From the NCBI GenBank assembly GCA_012838385.1, contig DUPL01000016.1:1-37287 (forward strand): a DNA stretch of 37,287 nucleotides. The letters run 5' to 3'. Each line of letters opens with the position of its first letter. The stretch's first letter is position 1. This DNA comes from Clostridiaceae bacterium. GTDB lineage: Bacteria > Bacillota > Clostridia > UBA1212 > DUPL01. The notes beneath the pieces are model-generated. The model made no database searches. It had not been told where the DNA came from and saw only the letters and a list, made by a program, of their open reading frames with translations. Positions 32,568 to 37,287 of the stretch are shown piece after piece. Position numbers and translations under genes: made by a program.

Positions 32568-33752
32568 TTAAGTAATTATATCTACATAGCTTGCCCTGTC
32601 GCCTAAGGGGTCTATCGATTTGCCTCGTATAAGCAGCAATTCCACTTCATACTTTCCGCTTGCATAATCCATAGCAATCCCCATATACTTTGACATCTTT
32701 GAGAAGTTATTCACACTATGATGCACGTTTTTGCTTAGAGACTCGAGTATTTGCGGTGCTTTTGTTATACTATCCACAGTAACCAGCTGTTCCGCACAGC
32801 CCTTCAGGAAAGCGAGCTGGTTTGCCTTTCTATAGGGGTCGCCTGAGCTTGAGATCATCTTGCCGTTGGAATCATATCTATTTCTTCTCCGAACAAACTC
32901 AAGAGCTTGTTTTGAATTCAAAAACTGTCTACCTTTTGCCAAAAACAGCTTGCCGTTAGAATTGTACATATCTTCTGGCACGTCAACATAAACTCCGCCT
33001 GCTATATCCACAATCTCGGTAAAGCCTTCAAAATTGACTCTTACATAATCATGAATGGTAAGGTTGACATTTACCAACAGTCCATCCAGAACGCTGCATA
33101 AAAAGTTTATGCCCTTGCTTGCAAATATCCCGTCCTGGTAATTTAGAATATTGTTTCCAACGTGGTAAGCAGCGTTTACCTTGAAAATACCCTTGAAATA
33201 ATATCTGGGGCTCTTTAAAAGGCTGGCGATGTTTTCAGGGTAGGGCACATAAGCATCCCTTGGAACAGAAATAACTTTAATGCTCTTCTTGCTGTTACTG
33301 ATGCTTACAATAAATATGGAGTCCACGTTGCTGTATTTCTCATCAACACCCAACATGAGCAAATTTATACTGTCAGAATCCAGCCTCAGATCCTTGCCGT
33401 TTATATGCTTTACTCCTGGTACTTTTGGATCAGGTACATAGGGTATGGTTGGAGTAGGAACCGGAGTTGGCGTAGGGGATGAAGTAATAATCGGGTCCGG
33501 AGTTGAACCGTTATCAGGTGTTTCTGAAATCGTAGGTACGGGTGTCGGAGTTGGATTTAGATATCCGCTCAAATCAACAACAGGCGCACCTGGACTTAAT
33601 ACAGGGTCTCCGTCTGTTGAATCGTCTGGGATATAGTTGTTAATAAATTTCAATAAAGGCCCAATATATGTAATATATAATATTGCGGCTAACAAAATAA
33701 AAAATGTAAATAACTTTAAAAGTTTGGCTCTTCTTCTGCAATTAGGTTTCAT
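32568..33752 (-). CDS. LCP (LytR-CpsA-Psr) family cell-wall glycopolymer ligase
   Basis: The 394-residue type II membrane protein has a short basic cytoplasmic head (NCRRRAKLLK), one membrane helix (about 14-34), a Pro/Thr/Ser-rich linker (about 45-115, with repeated PTP and TPDP) and an extracellular LCP domain (about 125-390). Domain blocks are INLLMLGVDEKY (about 129-140), VISVPRDAYVPYP (about 160-172), VNVNLTIHDYVRVNF (about 227-241), IAGGVYVDVPEDM and QALEFVRRRNRYD (about 283-295). LCP proteins attach teichoic-acid-like polymers to peptidoglycan. The usual Arg of 'RSDT' is replaced (SNVDSI), although the Asp remains. The long linker suggests it spans a thick wall. Endonuclease IV lies upstream on the same strand 50 bases away; co-transcription is possible. 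Confidence 0.9.
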   Translation of the reverse strand: MKPNCRRRAKLLKLFTFFILLAAILYITYIGPLLKFINNYIPDDSTDGDPVLSPGAPVVDLSGYLNPTPTPVPTISETPDNGSTPDPIITSSPTPTPVPTPTIPYVPDPKVPGVKHINGKDLRLDSDSINLLMLGVDEKYSNVDSIFIVSISNSKKSIKVISVPRDAYVPYPENIASLLKSPRYYFKGIFKVNAAYHVGNNILNYQDGIFASKGINFLCSVLDGLLVNVNLTIHDYVRVNFEGFTEIVDIAGGVYVDVPEDMYNSNGKLFLAKGRQFLNSKQALEFVRRRNRYDSNGKMISSSGDPYRKANQLAFLKGCAEQLVTVDSITKAPQILESLSKNVHHSVNNFSKMSKYMGIAMDYASGKYEVELLLIRGKSIDPLGDRASYVDIIT

Positions 33753-33802
33753 TCAGAATCCTTCCCATCAAAAATTTCATGGTTATAGTATCACCGAGAT
33801 AC

Positions 33803-34645
33803 CTAAAAGTCAATATTACCGTAATTGTACTTAAGCAGCTTTATTTCTGCTGCATATCCTTCAATCTCATTCGGGGTTTCAAGAATAAATATTTTGTCCT
33901 TCAAATCTTTATGATTAATCAATTTGAAAAAGAATTCTTCTCCCAGATAACCATCGCCAATCTTTTCGTGTCTGTCCTTGTGGCTGGCAAAGGGGTTCTT
34001 GGTATCGTTTATGTGAATTGCATGCAGCCGTTCAATCCCGATAACCTTGTCAAGCTCATAAAGTACTCCATCCAAATCTTCTTTAATGTCGTATCCTCCG
34101 TCGTATACATGGCAAGTATCAAGGCATATGCCAACCTTGTCAGGATGGTTAAGGCCATCGATTATCATCAGCAGCTCTTCAAAAGTCCTGCCGATTTCAG
34201 ACCCTTTTCCAGACATTGTTTCAAGCAGTATGGTAGTAGTCATGGTGTTTGACATGTTTTGGTTAAGAACGTCAATTACTCTTTTAATGCCTTCTTCCAC
34301 TCCTGATTTGACATGACTTCCAGGATGCATGTTGTAGAAGTTGCCTGGCATTAATTCCATAAGGGACAGATCTTCTTCCACAGTGAGATAAGCAAAGTTC
34401 AACACTCTATTGTCGGGAGAAGCAGGATTCAATGTGTATGGGGCATGCCCGACAATCTTGTTGAAATTGTTCTCCTTCATCATGTTGTTAAAATTGCCGA
34501 TATCTTCATGGTCTATGTTTTTTACTCTGCTGCCTCTTGGATTGCGGGTAAAGAACTGAAAAGTATTAGCTCCTATGTCTAGAGCCTGGTTCATCATGTT
34601 TACATAACCTTTTGCATTGGACAAGTGACAACCAATTTTCAACAT
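33803..34645 (-). CDS. nfo: Deoxyribonuclease IV (endonuclease IV)
   Basis: The 280-residue TIM-barrel enzyme cleaves DNA 5' to abasic sites in base-excision repair. The set of zinc-ligand blocks is complete: GHAPYTLNP (about 60-68), NMHPGSH (about 101-107), ILLETMSG (about 138-145), GICLDTCHVYDGGYD (about 169-183), IHINDTKNPFASHKDRHEKIGDG (about 209-231, start IHINDTKN) and FILETPNE (about 251-258). ATG 34645 has AGGAGGAG six bases upstream; a longer frame to 34774 has no ribosome site. It shares a distant fold with the TIM-barrel isomerases of the sugar cluster, but the motifs are specific for Nfo. The LysM gene diverges 201 bases away, with no strong promoter that I can identify in between. 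Confidence 0.97.
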   Translation of the reverse strand: MLKIGCHLSNAKGYVNMMNQALDIGANTFQFFTRNPRGSRVKNIDHEDIGNFNNMMKENNFNKIVGHAPYTLNPASPDNRVLNFAYLTVEEDLSLMELMPGNFYNMHPGSHVKSGVEEGIKRVIDVLNQNMSNTMTTTILLETMSGKGSEIGRTFEELLMIIDGLNHPDKVGICLDTCHVYDGGYDIKEDLDGVLYELDKVIGIERLHAIHINDTKNPFASHKDRHEKIGDGYLGEEFFFKLINHKDLKDKIFILETPNEIEGYAAEIKLLKYNYGNIDF

Positions 34646-34846
34646 ATTGTTTACTCCTCCTTTCTGACTATTATACATCTTTCCAGCAAAATGTTTAAGC
34701 AACAAACAGAAAACATACGATAAATAATAGTTAAACAATGAAGAAACAAAGTCGCACGAGATGCATCTCTTCAACTTTTTTATTTCCTTTAATGTATTGA
34801 TTCAATTGTTCATGCAGATAATAAATAAAAAGAAGGGAGTATCAAT

Positions 34847-36277
34847 ATGCGACACGAATTAAGGAAAATTGGTAAAAACGAATATGAAGTCCTCATATTT
34901 CTCGATGATGATGCAGAGTTCGCTATGGAACCAGGAGAGAAAGCGACCTACAATCCCAGGAGCATAAGGGAATTTATAAAGAGCAAGTATCCCAACCTGA
35001 GAATAACTGCTGCGAAGGTCATGATCGGCGGGCTATTGATAGCTTCTATCCCAATAGGTGCATCGCTTGCAAAGCCTGTGCCTGTAGCTGCTGCTACCGG
35101 CATTGTGCAGCAGGACAGTTCAATATACTACCGGGTGAAGCAGGGTGATTCATTATGGGGTATTGCGCAAAAATTCAACACAACGGTAAATGCAATCAAG
35201 GACTCAAACAACTTGACAGCAAACACTATTTATGTTAATCAGCCTTTGGTTATCCCGAAAGCTGTGCATACTGTTAAAAAGGGAGAATACCTTTCCTTGA
35301 TTGCGAAAAACTATAATACAACCGTATCGGCGTTAAAAGAGGCAAACAACCTTACAGGAGATCTAATAATAGTGGGACAGAGACTTGTTATTCCCACACA
35401 TGTGGATGCTTCCAGGTACACCGTAAGACCTGGCGATTCCTTGTGGTCGATAGCTCAGAAATATGGTGTAACTGTCAACAGTTTAAAAGAAGCAAACGGT
35501 CTGACCAACAATGTCATCCATACAGGACAGGAACTCATAATTCCGGAGGAAAACCATGATAACCTTGGCTATACGGTTAAAGCAGGAGATACATTATATG
35601 CAGTAGCCCGAAAGTACAATGTAAGTGTCGAGAGTTTGAAAAAAGCAAACAATTTAAGTACGAACACCATTTATGTGGGCCAAAAACTTGTGATACCTAC
35701 GGATGATCAGACAAACGATGCAGGCACGGAAGCCACTGTAAAACTACAGCAAAATCTTAAAAAGCTTGGTTACCTTGATGTTCCTGCTTACTCCGGGAAC
35801 TACGATGAGCCTACAGTCACGGCAATAAAGAAATTTCAAGCGAATTATCAATTGAACGTCACAGGTAAGGCGGACAGCGCAACCATTACAGCTATCGAGC
35901 ATGCGGTAGTTAAACAGGGCATTGTAGTAGATACAAGAAATTATATAGGTGTGCCTTATCTCTGGGGAGGAAGCACACCCAATGGTTTTGATTGCTCTGG
36001 TTTTGTTTACTATATGTTCAACAAACATGGTGTAAAAATGCCCAGACAGTCGTCTGCCAGTTTGTTCTCCCAGGGTACCAGTGTCTCCAAAAGCAATTTG
36101 CGTCCGGGTGACCTTGTTTTTTTTGCGGTCAACTCCACAGGCACTATTTCGCACGTCGGTTTTTATCTGGGAGATAATGAGTGGATATCCGCAACAACCT
36201 CGAAAGGTATTGCCGTTTACTCTATGGATAATACCTATTGGTCAAAATATTACGTAGGGGCAAAAAGAGTCTATTGA
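34847..36277 (+). CDS. LysM x4 / PG-binding / NlpC-P60 cell-wall hydrolase
   Basis: The 476-residue protein has an unusual architecture. A charged cytoplasmic head (1-50, including LIFLDDDAEFAME) precedes one membrane helix (about 53-74). Four LysM repeats follow (about 94-137, 141-184, 190-233, 241-284; each with a DSLW/DTLY-type start and a LVIP end), then a peptidoglycan-binding-1 domain (about 297-352) and NlpC/P60 (about 360-476). Catalytic Cys 383 lies in FDCSGFVYY and His 436 in ISHVGFYLGD. The third catalytic position, usually His in 'IHA', reads WISATTS. It should cut peptide stems of peptidoglycan at the wall while staying membrane-anchored, so it may couple growth or spore/wall events to a cytoplasmic partner. 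AAGAAGGGAG precedes the ATG. Its stop overlaps the convergent cheX stop. Confidence 0.93.
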   Translation: MRHELRKIGKNEYEVLIFLDDDAEFAMEPGEKATYNPRSIREFIKSKYPNLRITAAKVMIGGLLIASIPIGASLAKPVPVAAATGIVQQDSSIYYRVKQGDSLWGIAQKFNTTVNAIKDSNNLTANTIYVNQPLVIPKAVHTVKKGEYLSLIAKNYNTTVSALKEANNLTGDLIIVGQRLVIPTHVDASRYTVRPGDSLWSIAQKYGVTVNSLKEANGLTNNVIHTGQELIIPEENHDNLGYTVKAGDTLYAVARKYNVSVESLKKANNLSTNTIYVGQKLVIPTDDQTNDAGTEATVKLQQNLKKLGYLDVPAYSGNYDEPTVTAIKKFQANYQLNVTGKADSATITAIEHAVVKQGIVVDTRNYIGVPYLWGGSTPNGFDCSGFVYYMFNKHGVKMPRQSSASLFSQGTSVSKSNLRPGDLVFFAVNSTGTISHVGFYLGDNEWISATTSKGIAVYSMDNTYWSKYYVGAKRVY

Positions 36278-36735
36278 TCTTTCTCAACAAACACGAAATT
36301 CATGGTACCAATATCAGATGTTGCGTCAACAACAGTGATATGTACATTATCGTTCTCTTCATATTTCTTACTCTGCGTTATTATCAGCGGAGGCTCCAGG
36401 TCTCCAATGATTTCTTCCTGAGACAATGTTGTAAGGGCGTTTCCGCTGATAATATTTGCAATTTCCCCCAGGGCTGATTTTACAAACTCGTCTACTTCGT
36501 CGATTTCCATTCCGCACATGATTTCAACGAGATCAAGAGCTGTATCTGCATTAAATTTAAAGGTTATTGTTCCTTTAATATCGCCCAAAAGAGCTATCTC
36601 AGCGCAAATATGGCCTTCATCATAATGCAGGGATTTGGCTTCCATAGGTGTGGAAAAATCAAACTCGATATCGAACATCATTTGAAATACTTCGTTCGTA
36701 GCCTGAAGAAAATGTTCAAGTATTTTGTTGTTCAC
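36271..36735 (-). CDS. cheX: CheX-like chemotaxis phosphatase
   Basis: The 154-residue protein of the CheC/CheX/FliY family dephosphorylates CheY-P. The catalytic ExxN motif is visible in SALGEIANIISGNALT (about 89-104; E93 and N96), preceded by the family's GTITFKF strand (about 55-61) and MCGMEIDEVDEFVKSAL. There is no membrane span. It starts with GTG at 36735, and AAGGAGG lies eight bases upstream. The GTG overlaps the hemerythrin stop as GTGA (36735-36732), so the two are co-translated. This suggests a link between oxygen or diiron sensing and chemotaxis output; that link is inferred. No other che gene lies within the window. Confidence 0.9.
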   Translation of the reverse strand: MNNKILEHFLQATNEVFQMMFDIEFDFSTPMEAKSLHYDEGHICAEIALLGDIKGTITFKFNADTALDLVEIMCGMEIDEVDEFVKSALGEIANIISGNALTTLSQEEIIGDLEPPLIITQSKKYEENDNVHITVVDATSDIGTMNFVFVEKDQ

Positions 36736-37151
36736 TTCTGTTCCTCCTTATGTATTGTGTATTGTGCAATTTTGAGGTCTTCAGCCACTACATGGTTGAT
36801 AAGCCATGCAAGAAGCTTTCCCGCAAACCTTTGTATGAGTTCCTCTTTGTAACCTTCACGCTCATACTCCTCTGCTACTTCGGTTACGTACGCAACCATA
36901 TCATCATGAAGTTTTTTATGATGCTCGTATCCGGTGTAGCCAATCTTCAGTTGGTAAGCTTCTTCGGCCTTGAAGTGAATCACTACATACTCCTGCATGA
37001 ATTGCAATGTATCGTTGACTTTGTCTACTTTTTCCTGCCATGAACCTTTGGAACGAAGCGTTACAACAAAGTCATTTACACGTCTGAAAAGTTCCATATG
37101 TTGTTTGTCAATTTCGGCAACACCTAGTCTGTACTTATCCTTCCAAATCAT
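36732..37151 (-). CDS. Bacteriohemerythrin
   Basis: The 139-residue single-domain hemerythrin is a four-helix bundle that binds O2 at a diiron site. Iron ligands are recognisable: DKQHMELFRRVNDF (about 17-30, His 20), then HFKAEEAYQLKIGYTGYEHHKKLHDDM (about 57-83, start HFKAEEAYQ) with His, Glu and two further His, and LINHVVAEDLKIA (about 119-131) with His and Asp. It resembles the free-standing bacteriohemerythrins of anaerobes, for O2 storage, scavenging or sensing. The ATG at 37151 has AAGGAG eight bases upstream; a longer frame to 37283 is rejected for lack of a ribosome site. It leads the operon with cheX. Confidence 0.93.
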   Translation of the reverse strand: MIWKDKYRLGVAEIDKQHMELFRRVNDFVVTLRSKGSWQEKVDKVNDTLQFMQEYVVIHFKAEEAYQLKIGYTGYEHHKKLHDDMVAYVTEVAEEYEREGYKEELIQRFAGKLLAWLINHVVAEDLKIAQYTIHKEEQK

Positions 37152-37181
37152 GACAATCTCCTTTTTAAATATAATGTCAAT

Positions 37182-37210
37182 ATGATAGCAAACTCTTCCT
37201 GTCATTTCAA
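37182..37210 (-). promoter_or_regulatory. Sigma-A promoter of the hemerythrin-cheX operon
   Basis: On the minus strand: TTGAAA (37210-37205), a 17-base spacer, TATCAT (37187-37182) with a TGC before it (extended -10). One mismatch in each hexamer. Confidence 0.65.
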
Positions 37211-37287
37211 CAAGAAAATCCGCTCTTACGAAACTCTTGTACTTTCTACTCCCGGTTTTTGTTTGCTTAATGTATTCTTGCATACAA

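Noticed and set aside
34646-34774. N-terminal extension of endonuclease IV
   Set aside because: The extra 43 residues lack a ribosome site, while AGGAGGAG precedes the ATG at 34645, where the family start lies.
37152-37283. N-terminal extension of the hemerythrin frame
   Set aside because: It would cover the promoter and ribosome site and adds 44 residues not found in single-domain hemerythrins.

Overview
This window looks like a chromosomal segment of an anaerobic, Gram-positive, probably motile member of the Clostridia. The evidence is a single-chain pyruvate:ferredoxin oxidoreductase, formate-tetrahydrofolate ligase, a 2-hydroxyacyl-CoA dehydratase-type activase, CheX, a bacteriohemerythrin, LCP and LysM/NlpC cell-wall proteins, low GC and strong AGGAGG ribosome sites. 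I cannot name the genus. There is no rRNA, tRNA, CRISPR array or prophage that I can see.

Layout. At 423-4081 are a secreted protein with an NPTTGD sorting-like tail, a two-gene operon (unknown protein plus CYTH triphosphate-tunnel protein) and two small unknown genes. At 4256-6901 is a membrane PAS-PAS-GGDEF-HD-GYP protein that looks competent both to make and to break c-di-GMP; it converges on fhs, which lies beside a MATE exporter (6898-9959). At 10327-12308 a GH99-like lipoprotein is paired with an NPCBM/Ig-like membrane-anchored protein. At 12507-16061 is nifJ, preceded by a Rex-like operator. At 16226-17755 is a short GH78-like enzyme on the minus strand. At 17932-20870 is a three-gene translationally coupled cluster (two DUF2229/CoA-dehydratase-activase-related proteins and a BadF/HgdC-type Fe-S ATPase) without a recognisable dehydratase. 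A small HExxH membrane protein and a decayed nagA follow.

At 22218-32512 is a sugar-acid catabolic island: a TIM-barrel isomerase/epimerase; a divergent AraC regulator; an operon of mannonate dehydratase (uxuA), two further TIM-barrel isomerases, a Gfo/Idh/MocA dehydrogenase and a UxuB-type SDR; a lone RAYT (Y1-transposase-family) gene; and a large GH78 alpha-L-rhamnosidase-like enzyme. Together these fit release of rhamnosyl/uronosyl units from a pectin-like or glycoside substrate and conversion of uronate through fructuronate and mannonate to 2-keto-3-deoxygluconate. The isomerase trio plus Gfo/Idh enzyme suggests an extra 3-keto-sugar or epimerisation branch. At 32568-37151 are LCP, endonuclease IV, a four-LysM NlpC/P60 protein with an unusual cytoplasmic head, and a coupled hemerythrin-cheX pair.

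The least ordinary items are the dehydratase-less activase trio, the isomerase/Gfo-Idh/uronate operon with its AraC-type direct repeats, the RAYT gene, a perfect 7-1-7 inverted repeat and orphan Shine-Dalgarno before the CYTH operon, and the NagA ruin next to a paralog of an operon gene. All functional calls come from reading motifs by eye; no database search was run.
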